Shown here: one piece after another, positions 27,979 through 35,934 of the stretch
Layout of the letters: every line of letters begins with the position of its first letter
Position numbering within the stretch: position 1 is the stretch's first letter
Source of the DNA: DAISKN01 sp963716925
GTDB lineage: Bacteria > Acidobacteriota > Vicinamibacteria > Marinacidobacterales > SMYC01
Direction: 5' to 3'
Length of the DNA stretch: 64,000 nt
Assembly (NCBI GenBank): GCA_963716925.1
Contig: CAVQUX010000006.1
Location: 1,178,001-1,242,000, forward strand
Made by a program: the position numbers and the translations under genes
The notes under the pieces: model-generated
Seen by the model: the letters and a program-made list of their open reading frames with translations, nothing else
Told to the model about the DNA's origin: nothing
Databases searched by the model: none

Positions 27979-28971
27979 TCACAGATCCACGATGGTTCCC
28001 AGTCCCTTCCTCTTCGCCTCTTCGAGGATGCGGGCGCCGACGGAAACATCCTGGACGGCGTTCCCCACGGACTTGAAGAGCGTCACCTGATCGGCGCTCG
28101 AACGGCCGGGCTTCGTGGCCGCGACGATTTCGCCGATCTCCGCGTGGACGCTCGATTCGGTGATGAGCCCCCTCTTCTTGGCGATGATGAGGTCCCCGGC
28201 CTCGGCCCAGACCGCCTCTCTCGAATCCACGACCAGGAGCGCCCGGGCCACGGTTTCCGCGGGAAGCTCCTGCATCTGCGGCGTGAACGAGCCGATGGCG
28301 TTGATGTGCGTTCCCGGCTTCACGTCGGAATCGAGAAATACCGGGGTGGTGGAGGTGGTAGCGGTGCAGACGACGTCCGCCTGGGAGATCGCTTCCTTTG
28401 CCGTCGAGGCGACGTCGATCCGCTGCGGAATCGGCGGACCCGCGTCCGCCATCTCGGCACGGAACTTCTCCGACGCTCCACGACGGGTGTCGAAGACCAG
28501 CACCCGCTCGATGGCGCGCACCGTGCAGACCGCCTGGAGCTGGGTTCGCCCCTGGACCCCGGTTCCGAGGACTGCCACCGTGGCCGCGTCGCCTCGCGCC
28601 AGGAGATCGGTCGCCGCTCCCGATGCGGCGCCGGTACGGAGCGCGGTCAAGTACGTCCCGTCGATGATCGCGGTCGGGAGGCCGGTCTCCGGATCCACCA
28701 GAGTGACCATGGCGTTGATGATCGGAAGTCCTTGCTCGATGTTCCCCGAGAACACCGAGACCATTTTCATCCCGAGCTCATCGGTGTCTTCGAGATACGC
28801 CGGCATGAAGAGAGTGACGCCGTCGTGGAGAGGAATGCCGAGCTGGGTTCGGATGGGAACGCGGGCGCGTCCGCGGGAGAGCTGGGCGAAGGCCGACTTG
28901 ACGGTCTCGATCGCCTGGGCCATGCTGATCGCGCTCTTGACTTCCTCTCTCGAGATGATCCGGAGCTTCAT
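27979..28971 (-). CDS. Ornithine cyclodeaminase/mu-crystallin family dehydrogenase (copy 1)
   Basis: An NAD(P)-dependent enzyme of 330 residues. An N-terminal substrate domain (MKLRIISREEVKSAISMAQA, VPIRTQLGIPLHDGVTLFMP) is followed by a Rossmann fold with VAVLGTGVQGRTQ and the family blocks LTALRTGAASGAATDLLAR, GTHINAIGSFTPQMQEL and EIGEIVAATKPGR. Family members include ornithine cyclodeaminase, alanine dehydrogenase and delta1-pyrroline-2-carboxylate reductase; the proline/hydroxyproline neighbours favour an imino acid reductase. ATG 28971 matches the paralogue at 51297. It is divergent from the DapA-family gene (77-nt gap) and leads the two-gene operon with larA. Confidence 0.88.
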   Translation of the reverse strand: MKLRIISREEVKSAISMAQAIETVKSAFAQLSRGRARVPIRTQLGIPLHDGVTLFMPAYLEDTDELGMKMVSVFSGNIEQGLPIINAMVTLVDPETGLPTAIIDGTYLTALRTGAASGAATDLLARGDAATVAVLGTGVQGRTQLQAVCTVRAIERVLVFDTRRGASEKFRAEMADAGPPIPQRIDVASTAKEAISQADVVCTATTSTTPVFLDSDVKPGTHINAIGSFTPQMQELPAETVARALLVVDSREAVWAEAGDLIIAKKRGLITESSVHAEIGEIVAATKPGRSSADQVTLFKSVGNAVQDVSVGARILEEAKRKGLGTIVDL

Positions 28972-29048
28972 GGGCGGGAATCGTAAGGCGGTGCCGCGCT
29001 CCAAGCAAGCTCTTCGAGTTTTGTGATAGAAAAAGCACCTTCGAAGTC

Positions 29049-29945
29049 ATGTTGACGAAGCTGTCCGGCGTCTACACGGTTCTGCCCACACCTTTCGACG
29101 AGAATGGCGCCGTCGATCGCGAGAGTCTGGAGAGAGTCATCGAGCTCTTCCTCGGCGACGGAGTCTCCGGTTTCACCGCCCTCGGCGTCACCAGCGAGGC
29201 GGCGCGGCTCTCGGACGCCGAGCGTCAGCTCGTGCTCGAGACCACGATGGCGAGCGTCGACGGCCGCGTTCCCGTCATCGTCGGCGCCACGGGCTCCGGA
29301 CTCGACACCTGCCTGGGCTACTGCGCAGCCGCCAGGGACGCGGGAGCCGCGGGGGTCATGGTGAGCCCTCCCCGGATGCCAAAATTGAGCTCGGCTTACG
29401 TCCATCGCCACTTCGCGGCGATCGCCGAGAAGTTCGATTTCGCCATCGTGATCCAGGACTACCCGCCCATCTCCGGCTATCACCTGGAGGCCTCGCTCCT
29501 CGTCGAGCTCTGCCGCGAGCTCCCCTCGGCACGGACCATCAAGCTCGAAGACGCCCCCACTCCCTACAAGACCGCGCGCATCCGCGAGCTGGAGGACGGC
29601 CTGGGAATCGACATCTTCGGGGGCCTCGGAGGCGCCTACCTCATCGAAGAGCTGATTTGCGGCGCCAACGGCGCCATGACCGGCTTCGCCTATCCCAAGC
29701 TTCTGGTGGAAGTCGTCTCGAAGTGGAATTCCGGCAGGAAGGACGAGGCCGCCGACTACTTCTATCGCCACGCTCCGCTGATGCGGTTCGAGTTCCAGGA
29801 AGGCATCGGCATGGCGATCCGCAAAGAGATGCTCCGGCGTAGAGGGGCTCTGAAGCACGCGGCGATCCGCCCCCCAGGAGCGGCTCTGGACCGCTCGACG
29901 ATGGACACGCTCGATCGCATCCTGAAGTGGTTCGAGCTCGACTGA
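29049..29945 (+). CDS. DapA-family (dihydrodipicolinate synthase/N-acetylneuraminate lyase) aldolase
   Basis: A 298-residue TIM-barrel lyase. The Schiff-base Lys165 lies in TIKLEDAP and the catalytic Tyr138 in VIQDYPPISG. The usual GTTGE loop reads GVTSE here, which argues against true dihydrodipicolinate synthase. The superfamily includes delta1-pyrroline-4-hydroxy-2-carboxylate deaminase of hydroxyproline breakdown and various 2-keto acid aldolases. It is the first gene of the operon with proline dehydrogenase and the FMN 2-hydroxyacid dehydrogenase, so a role in proline-type catabolism is plausible but unproved. Confidence 0.85.
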   Translation: MLTKLSGVYTVLPTPFDENGAVDRESLERVIELFLGDGVSGFTALGVTSEAARLSDAERQLVLETTMASVDGRVPVIVGATGSGLDTCLGYCAAARDAGAAGVMVSPPRMPKLSSAYVHRHFAAIAEKFDFAIVIQDYPPISGYHLEASLLVELCRELPSARTIKLEDAPTPYKTARIRELEDGLGIDIFGGLGGAYLIEELICGANGAMTGFAYPKLLVEVVSKWNSGRKDEAADYFYRHAPLMRFEFQEGIGMAIRKEMLRRRGALKHAAIRPPGAALDRSTMDTLDRILKWFELD

Positions 29946-29962
29946 TTGGGAGATAAGCATCG

Positions 29963-30868
29963 ATGGGCGCGCTCGACTGGGTGATTTCCACATCGCTTCC
30001 GCTCGTTCCCAAAGCGCTGGTGAGCGTCTTCGCCAAGCCTTACGTCGCGGGAGAGACGCTTTCGGACCAGCTCCGGGTCATTCAGGATCTGAACTCTCAA
30101 GGCTTCATGGTGGCGAGCGGGATCCTCGGCGAGTTCGTCACCCGCCGGGAGGAATCGGAGCAGGCGGTCCGCGAGTACCAGCAGTGCCTCGACGAGATCG
30201 CCGCCCGGAAACTCGACAGCAACATCCACACCAAGCCCACACACCTGGGTCTCAAGCTCGACAAGGAGTTCTGCTACCAGAACATGCGGAGGATCCTGGA
30301 GCACGCCAGGGGCTATGGGAACTTCATGCGCATGGACATGGAGGACTCCCCCTGCATCGACGACACCCTCGAGCTCTATTACCGACTCCGCGAGGACTTC
30401 CAGAACGTCGGCGTCGTCATCCAGTCGCGCGTGCGGAGGAGCCTCGCGGACGTGAGGAAGCTCGCGGCGGTCAAGGCCAACGTGCGGCTCTGCAAGGGCG
30501 TCTACATCGAGCCTCGCGAGATCGCCTACACCGACTTCCGGATCATCCAGGAGAACTACGTCATGCTCCTGGAGGAGCTCCTGAGCGCGGGATGTTACGT
30601 GGGAATCGCGACCCATGACGAGCTTCTGGTCTGGGAGGCCTGCCGGATAATCGACAGGCTCGGATTGAAGGCGCATCAGTACGAGTTCCAGATGCTTCAC
30701 GGAGTCCAGCCCCAGCTGCGCCGCATCGTCCGCGCGCAAGGGCATCGGCTCCGCGTCGCCGTTCCTTTCGGTCCGAACTGGTATCCCTACTCGATTCGGC
30801 GGCTTCGCAAGAACCCGGCGATCGCCGGCTACGTGTTCAAGGCGATTTTCAAAGGATCGCCGAGTTGA
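29963..30868 (+). CDS. Proline dehydrogenase
   Basis: A monofunctional FAD-dependent enzyme of 301 residues that oxidises L-proline to delta1-pyrroline-5-carboxylate. The barrel motifs include LDSNIHTKPTHLGLKLD, MRMDMEDSPCIDDTLELYYR, VRLCKGVYIEPREIAY, THDELLVWEA, YEFQMLHGVQPQLRR and the substrate-carboxylate segment YSIRRLRKNP. It lacks the P5C dehydrogenase and DNA-binding parts of PutA. A GGGAG site precedes the ATG. It is 17 nt after the DapA-family gene and overlaps the next start. With the 51-54 kb operon it could complete 3-hydroxyproline to P5C conversion. No P5C dehydrogenase is in the window. Confidence 0.9.
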   Translation: MGALDWVISTSLPLVPKALVSVFAKPYVAGETLSDQLRVIQDLNSQGFMVASGILGEFVTRREESEQAVREYQQCLDEIAARKLDSNIHTKPTHLGLKLDKEFCYQNMRRILEHARGYGNFMRMDMEDSPCIDDTLELYYRLREDFQNVGVVIQSRVRRSLADVRKLAAVKANVRLCKGVYIEPREIAYTDFRIIQENYVMLLEELLSAGCYVGIATHDELLVWEACRIIDRLGLKAHQYEFQMLHGVQPQLRRIVRAQGHRLRVAVPFGPNWYPYSIRRLRKNPAIAGYVFKAIFKGSPS

Positions 30869-32037
30869 ACGAGCGGCGGCGTTTTCTGCGGTACCTCGCG
30901 GGAAGCCCGCTTCTCGCGCTTCCCCAGAGCGGACCGATCTCGGATCCCGCCGAAGCTCTCAACGTCTTCGATTTCCACGACGCCGCCAAGGCCGTGCTGC
31001 CCAAAGCGCACTACGGTTACATGGCTACGGGAGTCGACGACGATCGCACGCTGCACGCGAATAGCGACGCTTTCCAGCGGTATCAGCTCCGCATGCGCCG
31101 GCTCGTCGACGTGAGGAAGGTGGATACGTCGGTCGAGCTCCTCGGATCGCGATGGGAGACTCCGATCTTCCTCTGCCCGGTGGGGAGCCAGAGAGCGTTC
31201 CACGCCGATGGAGAGATCGCGGTGGCGAGGGCTGCGCGCGCGAAGGGACATCTCCAGATACTCTCGACCACGACGACCTCTTCGGTCGAAGAGGTGTCGA
31301 AGGCGCGGGGCGCGCCTGTGTGGTACCAGCTCTATCCAACGGAGGACTGGACCATCACCCGCTCGCTCCTGAAGCGCGCCGAGGCTGCGGGGTGCCCCGT
31401 CGTCGCTCTGACCGTCGATCTCTACGGCGGGAGCAACCGCGAGACTCTCGAGCGTTTCCGCAAGCTCGACGACCGCGACTGCGACCTGTGCCACGAGCCC
31501 GATGGAGGCTACGCCGGCTACATCCGGAACAAACCGATGTTCCAGGGCCTGGACATCTCCGGGGCGAAGAGCAACTCGCCGGCGGACCTCACCTGGGACT
31601 TCGTGGACCGGCTGAAGGACGCGACGTCGATGAAGGTCTTCGTGAAGGGAATCGTCACCGGGGAAGATGCCGCGCTCGCTCTCGAGCACGGGGTCGAGGG
31701 GATCGTCGTCTCGAATCACGGAGGCCGGGCCGAGGAGAGCGGACGGTCCACGATCGAATGTCTGCCCGAGGTGGCGAGCGCCGTCTCGGGGCGGATCCCC
31801 GTCCTCATCGACGGCGGATTCCGGAGGGGAACCGACGTCTTCAAGGCGCTCGCGCTCGGCGCCGACGCCGTCGGAATCGGCCGTCCTTACCTCTGGGGTC
31901 TCGCGGCCTTCGGCCAGCCGGGGGTCGAAGCGGTGCTCACCATCCTCCGGCGCGAGCTCGAGATGGTGATGCGCCAGGCGGGAACGCCGTCGGTCGGGCA
32001 GATCGGGCGCGAGCGGATCGTCGACGTTCGAGGTTAG
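30865..32037 (+). CDS. FMN-dependent alpha-hydroxyacid dehydrogenase with a twin-arginine export signal
   Basis: A 390-residue member of the lactate/glycolate oxidase family. The N-terminus MNERRRFLRYLAGSPLLALP has a twin-arginine motif and a short hydrophobic stretch, implying Tat export of the folded flavoprotein. FMN-site blocks follow: PIFLCPVGSQRAFHADGEIA, TTTTSSVEEV, VWYQLYPTEDW, VFVKGIVTGEDAALALEHG, the catalytic His in VSNHGGRAEESGRSTIECL, VLIDGGFRRGTDVFKALALG and GIGRPYLWGLAAFG. The start is TTG 30865, overlapping the proline dehydrogenase stop (TTGA). A short copy of codons near residues 33-53 lies at 33969-34027 beyond the transposase. Confidence 0.87.
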   Translation: MNERRRFLRYLAGSPLLALPQSGPISDPAEALNVFDFHDAAKAVLPKAHYGYMATGVDDDRTLHANSDAFQRYQLRMRRLVDVRKVDTSVELLGSRWETPIFLCPVGSQRAFHADGEIAVARAARAKGHLQILSTTTTSSVEEVSKARGAPVWYQLYPTEDWTITRSLLKRAEAAGCPVVALTVDLYGGSNRETLERFRKLDDRDCDLCHEPDGGYAGYIRNKPMFQGLDISGAKSNSPADLTWDFVDRLKDATSMKVFVKGIVTGEDAALALEHGVEGIVVSNHGGRAEESGRSTIECLPEVASAVSGRIPVLIDGGFRRGTDVFKALALGADAVGIGRPYLWGLAAFGQPGVEAVLTILRRELEMVMRQAGTPSVGQIGRERIVDVRG

Positions 32038-32040
32038 GAG

Positions 32041-32146
32041 TCCTACCAGCCGATGGCGTAGCCGTCGCGCCGCGGGTCGGCGCCTCCCATCAGCACCCGG
32101 GTCCTGGGGTTGATGGCAATCCCCTGCGCTCCTCCGAACGTCGTCG
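32041..32146 (-). pseudogene. Truncated 3' end of a gamma-glutamyltransferase gene
   Basis: Read on the minus strand this gives FGGAQGIAINPRTRVLMGG and DPRRDGYAIGW-stop, identical in sequence to the C-terminus of the full gene at 42772-44523. At nucleotide level the two differ at several positions, so the copy is not fresh. Homology stops abruptly at about 32146. It lies immediately after the FMN dehydrogenase stop and marks the left edge of the mosaic region. Confidence 0.85.
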
Positions 32147-32607
32147 CCAATCGCAGAAGGATTCGGCGCCCCTCGCATTCGTGGCCGGGAACGCTCGTGA
32201 ACTTCAGAAACGTCATCGAGCGTGCCGTCGTGGCCGCTACGGGTCCGACGTTGCAACTGCCGGGGCCGGAACGCTGCATCGACCGTATCGAGCATGGACC
32301 CCGTCGCCGCGCACGCTCGCGCAAGTCGGCGTGCCAGCCAGCACTCTCGCGGGTTACGAAGCGCACGCGGGGACAACCGCAGGTCGTCGGCTGATCGAAC
32401 CCCAGGCAACTGATAGGGAATTCTAACCGAGCGGGTTGCCGGAAACGGAGGACGGAGGGAACTTCCACTCGAGGCCCAGCCTCGAGAGAGGTCGACGTCC
32501 AAGGGATACGCAGTCAATCTGGAAGGGAACTCTGAATCGAGGTGATGGAACCGGTAGCGGACGGCGAGAAGGCAGAAGTCTAGAGTTGAAATGAGGGTTC
32601 GGGGTTT
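32147..32607. other. Gene-free mosaic stretch
   Basis: No convincing coding sequence on either strand. It contains one arm of a ~60-nt direct repeat (32409-32471) and otherwise looks like joined fragments between the broken gamma-glutamyltransferase piece and the transposase 3' end. The 3' side (32580-32630) is T- and G-rich and may hold a transposon end, which I could not define. Confidence 0.5.
32409..32471 (+). repeat. Left copy of a direct repeat bracketing the island
   Basis: It begins ACTGATAGGGAATTCTAACC and ends GGGAACTTCCACTCG; the same sequence lies at 42660-42715 in the same orientation, with a 7-nt insertion in this copy. The two are 10.2 kb apart and enclose the transposase and the lower-GC genes. 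In the right copy the repeat is part of a coding-like segment, so it is a duplicated gene fragment rather than a transposon terminal repeat. Confidence 0.85.
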
Positions 32608-33899
32608 TTACTGGGGCTGAGTCGAGTTAGGTGGAGCTCTTGGGCAAGCTCCGGTTTGGAGGTGGTCGAGGATTTGGCGGATGACATTGGGTTCGATAAT
32701 GAAAGCGAGAATTTTCATCCTTGCGCCGCAGCGGGAGCAGGTCAGAGGGTCGACCTCGTAGATGCGGTAGATGAGCTCTCTCCACCGTTTGCTCAGAGTC
32801 CTTTTGGGAGTCGCGTCGACGGCTTCACCATCCGTCCCGGGCAGGTCTGTGTTCTCCCGTCGGTAGGTTGTGCGTACGCGGTTGGCGTAGGCGCCGTAGA
32901 AATGGACCAGATGCTTGTGGGGCTCGGGGACGTGGATGAGGACTCGGGCGAAAAACTCGAGGGGGTCGACGAGGGCCTCGTCGTCGACCTCCTGTCCTGC
33001 TTTGGGCTCGTAGAAGAAGAGCTGGGAGTCCCGGTGATAGCGAAGGCGGGAGAGGTTCACCGGAGGTCGCATGAAATAGCAGGCGAGCTTGTGGAGCCCC
33101 TCGGAGTCGGCGGGAAAGACGGTGGTTCGGTTGTGAACGCCAAAACCGGAATTCCGCCAGGACAAGAGCAGGTCGATTCGCTCCTGGGTAATGAGGTCGC
33201 GGTTTCGAAGAAGTTCCAGGACCTTGTGCCGGAAGACGAGCTCGGCCTTATGGGAGTCCACATAGGGGACAGGTTGCCACGACCCGTCGTCGAGGAAAAC
33301 CCCGCGAGTGACGATGGCATGAATGTGCGGGTTCCACTTGAGGGAGGAACCGAAGGTCTGTATCACGGCCACCATGCCGGGACGAGCCGTGGCTCATCTG
33401 AGGCGGCGACCATCATCACGCGGACGGTATCGTAGGCGAGCCGTGCGAGCTCTCCCAGGAGCTCTCGATGGAACAGAAAGTAGGGCCTGAGCATCTTCGG
33501 GAGCGTGAGGACCCATTGAGCGTGAGCAACGTGGGCGAGAATCCTGTTCTGGAGCAGTTCGGAGAAGATCACCGCCCGCTTGGCACCACAGGAGGGACAG
33601 AGTCCGCGGCCTTTACAGGAGAATGCCACCAGGAACTGGGCCTGACATTCCGGGCAAAAGACGCGGGCGAAGCCCGATTCGAAAAGTCCACAATCCAGGT
33701 AGCCGAAGACGGCGGAATCCCAAAAGGCTCGCCAGAGCCGTATCGTCGTTCGAATCGCTCTTCCCACAGACGCTTGAGGCTCTCGAAGTGGGTATCGAGG
33801 AGCTGATACAGGGAGGTGGCGCGGGGATACGCGTCGGTAAGCGGCTGGGCAGGCGACGGCCAGCGGCAGTAACCCGGCGGGTGCAGCGACGCTGCCCAT
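32608..33899 (-). mobile_element. IS91-family (HUH, rolling-circle) transposase, frameshifted
   Basis: Blocks of an IS91-type transposase appear in order but in different frames. The N-terminal YPRATSLYQLLDTHFESLKR reads in one frame. The zinc-ribbon FARVFCPECQAQFLVAFSC and GLCPSCGAKRA, then AQWVLTLPKMLRPYFLFHRE, read in a second. The HUH motif WNPHIHAIVTRG and the tyrosine segment HLVHFYGAYANRVRTTYR read in a third, followed by the C-terminal zinc motif DPLTCSRCGARMKIL. Shifts lie near 33740 and 33370. The element is probably inactive as written. IS91 elements replicate one-ended and capture flanking DNA, which fits the gene fragments on both sides. Confidence 0.85.
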
Positions 33900-33925
33900 G
33901 ACGGGTTAGGACGAAATCCGTCATG
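33897..33925. promoter_or_regulatory. Perfect 8-bp palindrome at the 5' end of the transposase
   Basis: CATGACGG (33897-33904) pairs with CCGTCATG (33918-33925) over a 13-nt loop, overlapping the ATG at 33899. IS91-type elements have hairpins at their replication ends, so this may be part of the element terminus; it could also be a promoter-proximal operator. Confidence 0.45.
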
Positions 33926-33968
33926 GATGACCGCCCTGGAGGACGGAACGGAAGAAACGGTGGTCTGC

Positions 33969-34027
33969 GAAGGCGGTGCTCCCCAAAGCGCACTACGGAT
34001 ACATGGCGACGGGCGTCGACGACGACC
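33969..34027 (+). pseudogene. Fragment of an FMN alpha-hydroxyacid dehydrogenase gene
   Basis: The frame reads AKAVLPKAHYGYMATGVDDD, the same residues as near position 33-53 of the complete gene at 30865-32037, with several silent nucleotide differences. It starts directly beyond the transposase 5' flank and loses homology after about 34027. With the fragment at 32041-32146 it shows that both genes flanking the original insertion site left partial copies here. Confidence 0.85.
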
Positions 34028-34122
34028 TCTTGAGCTTCCTTGCTACGCCAGGCGGAAAAGTCTCGGGCCGGCTCATTGCAATCTCCGAATCTTGCGTCCG
34101 CGATAACCCTAGCCCCGCGGGG

Positions 34123-34380
34123 CTACTCCGGGACGGCGCGAGACTTCTTGACCACGTCCCCAATCGTCTTTCCGATCTCACCGAACTGGGGTGGCCCTCG
34201 GGCACGATCCCGTCTACGGCGCAGCGAACGGCGCGCCTCCTTGTGCTGGGCTTCGAGCTCGCGGATCACAGCCTCGGTCTCTTGTCGTCGAGGGCGGCGA
34301 GGACCTCGTCGGGGTTCTCTTCCCGCGTAGTGAAGAGCCAGGCGGCCGACCGCGAGATCGACGACTTCATGACTGTCCCA
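34123..34380 (-). pseudogene. Possible broken small gene of unknown family
   Basis: Within the 340 nt between the dehydrogenase fragment and the AHSA1 gene, the minus strand shows protein-like stretches in different frames: EVVDLAVGRLALHYAG, then EENPDEVLAALDDK, then TEAVIRELEAQHKEARRSL continuing to FGEIGKTIGDVVKKS and a stop at 34123. The helical, charged character and ordered fit suggest a decayed gene of about 85 codons. I do not recognise it. Confidence 0.3.
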
Positions 34381-34849
34381 CGCTCGCGCCCAGGGTGAGG
34401 AGAAGCTCGTCCAGTTGCGCGAACGTCTCGACCATCACATCCGCCGCCCCGGTGCCGGCAGCGTCGAGAGCTTCCTTCGAGGGATAAAGCTCGTGCATGA
34501 CCAGCAACGTCTTGCCGCCTTTTTCCGCGAAGGTCACCGTCGTGACGGAACCCTCGTCACTTTCCTCATTGGTCCAGACGAGGCGCGAGTGCGGTGTTAC
34601 TTCCTTGTACGTGCCGAAGAACGCCGCCTGTGAGTCCCCGTGTGCGAACTCCAAACGGTACCTTCCCCCGACACGAACATCCATTTCGCAGGAAAGCAGG
34701 GACATTCCCATCGACTTCGGCACCCACCACTGCCTGAACAGCTCGGGCTTGGTCCACGCTTCGAACACGAGGCGCGCCGGGCCGTTGAAAGTTCGCGTGA
34801 CGACGAGCTCACGCTCGGACTTCCGCTCCACCGTCGTACGGTTCTTCAT
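34367..34849 (-). CDS. AHSA1/SRPBCC-family protein
   Basis: A START-like ligand-binding domain of 160 residues: LVVTRTFNGPARLVFEAWTK, FRQWWVPKSMGMSLLSCEMD, DVRVGGRYRLEF, FFGTYKEVTPHSRLVWTNE and the C-terminal helix. ATG 34849 lies 10 nt after the ArsR gene and gives the usual start. Pairing of an ArsR repressor with an AHSA1-type protein is very common in bacteria and is assumed to be one regulated unit, though ligand and function are unknown. Confidence 0.88.
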   Translation of the reverse strand: MKNRTTVERKSERELVVTRTFNGPARLVFEAWTKPELFRQWWVPKSMGMSLLSCEMDVRVGGRYRLEFAHGDSQAAFFGTYKEVTPHSRLVWTNEESDEGSVTTVTFAEKGGKTLLVMHELYPSKEALDAAGTGAADVMVETFAQLDELLLTLGASVGQS

Positions 34850-34859
34850 GGGGGCAACC

Positions 34860-35225
34860 TCACTCTCTCTTCTTGCGTCCATCGACCTTCTCCTTCCGTT
34901 TCAATTCCTCGACAACCTTGTCCAGCTCGTCGAAGCGTGCGTCCCAGAGCTGGCGGTACCTCTCAATCCATGCCGCCTCTTCCTCCAGTCGGCGCAGGCC
35001 GAGCTTGCAGGTCCGCACGCGCCCGACCTTCTCCGTGGTGACGAGCCCCGCCTGCTCTAAGACGCCGACGTGCTTCTTCATGCCCGTTAGGGTCATGTGG
35101 AACTTCTCGGCAAGGTCCGTGATCGAAGCGTCTGCACGCCCGAGCTGCTCCAGAACGCCGCGTCGGGTGGCGTCCGAGAGCGCGGCGAACGAGGCACCGA
35201 AGCCGGTCCGGGTATACTGAACCAT
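34860..35225 (-). CDS. ArsR-family winged-helix repressor
   Basis: A 121-residue regulator: FAALSDATRRGVLEQLGRAD, ITDLAEKFHMTLTGMKKHVG (recognition helix), VLEQAGLVTTEKVGRVRTCK, then a helical tail with WIERYRQLWDARFDELDKVV. It has no cysteine metal-site motif (ELCVCDL type) and belongs to the group paired with SRPBCC proteins. The start is ATG 35225 (MVQYTRTGFGASFAAL), inside the palindrome at 35213-35238, which points to autoregulation. Confidence 0.88.
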   Translation of the reverse strand: MVQYTRTGFGASFAALSDATRRGVLEQLGRADASITDLAEKFHMTLTGMKKHVGVLEQAGLVTTEKVGRVRTCKLGLRRLEEEAAWIERYRQLWDARFDELDKVVEELKRKEKVDGRKKRE

Positions 35226-35238
35226 GTGGTTCAGTATA
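35213..35238. promoter_or_regulatory. Perfect 11-bp palindromic operator over the ArsR start codon
   Basis: TATACTGAACC (35213-35223) and GGTTCAGTATA (35228-35238) are perfect inverted repeats with a 4-nt spacer ATGT. The ArsR start codon (35223-35225, minus strand) lies in the middle, so the first codons (Val-Gln-Tyr) form one arm. This is the expected size and symmetry for a winged-helix dimer site. Confidence 0.75.
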
Positions 35239-35406
35239 TAACACACGGATTAGCGCATGCAAGGGGAGGCTGAGCGCGCGCTGCGTTGCCGGCCGCCTTC
35301 ACTCCCCAATCGACCTCATTTCGATGCAGATTCGATCGACTCGGCGATCCCCAGGTCCTAAGCGCGATTGATCGGGGATGGTCGCGGCCGCAGCGCGCCG
35401 GCGCCG

Positions 35407-35886
35407 TCAGCGCCGCTCGAATACCTGCGACTCCTCGCAGGCCTGGCCGACGAACTTCGCGCTCTGGGTCATGGTCTGGCCATCGGTCGAGACGGTACGC
35501 ACATAGGACGACGTCATCTTGTCGTCCTTGGACCAGTGCACGAACTCTAGCCGGTTCGGGTTGACGAGCTTCCAGGTGATCGACTCCGTGGCCGGACGGT
35601 CCAACCCCGCGGGATACTTGTCGCCGTCGTAGCGCGCGACGTAGTGGATCCGCACGGGATTGCCGTCAGCGGCGACGCCGGTCCAGGTCGTATAGATTAA
35701 GCCCCACCCCGCATCGACGATCACTCGTTCCGATTTTTTCGGTGCGTCCCCGCAGAACTTGGACTTGGCGACATTGAGCTCCCACTTGCCCTGGGTGAGA
35801 TCCTTGGGGTTCGGCGGCTCAACCACCCTCGACATCGCCGGCGTGAGCAGCAACACCGCGGCAAAGCCCATCCGATGTCTTTTCAT
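35407..35886 (-). CDS. Secreted hypothetical protein
   Basis: A protein of 159 residues with a signal peptide (MKRHRMGFAAVLLLTPAMSR) and a beta-rich body beginning DLTQGKWELNVAKSKFCGDA and containing VRIHYVARYDGDKYPAGLD and ESITWKLVNPNRLEFVHW. This resembles lipocalin-like domains common in soil bacteria, where a first GxWxLN segment opens the barrel; the protein at 44545-45054 has the same general plan. No function can be assigned. It lies 42 nt downstream of the COG4315 gene and is probably the last gene of that operon. ATG 35886 is used; a GTG lies 6 nt upstream. Confidence 0.7.
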   Translation of the reverse strand: MKRHRMGFAAVLLLTPAMSRVVEPPNPKDLTQGKWELNVAKSKFCGDAPKKSERVIVDAGWGLIYTTWTGVAADGNPVRIHYVARYDGDKYPAGLDRPATESITWKLVNPNRLEFVHWSKDDKMTSSYVRTVSTDGQTMTQSAKFVGQACEESQVFERR

Positions 35887-35934
35887 CGCCACGTCTCCCC
35901 TCGCCTGGTCAATCCCTCAGCCGCGAGAGGTCGA

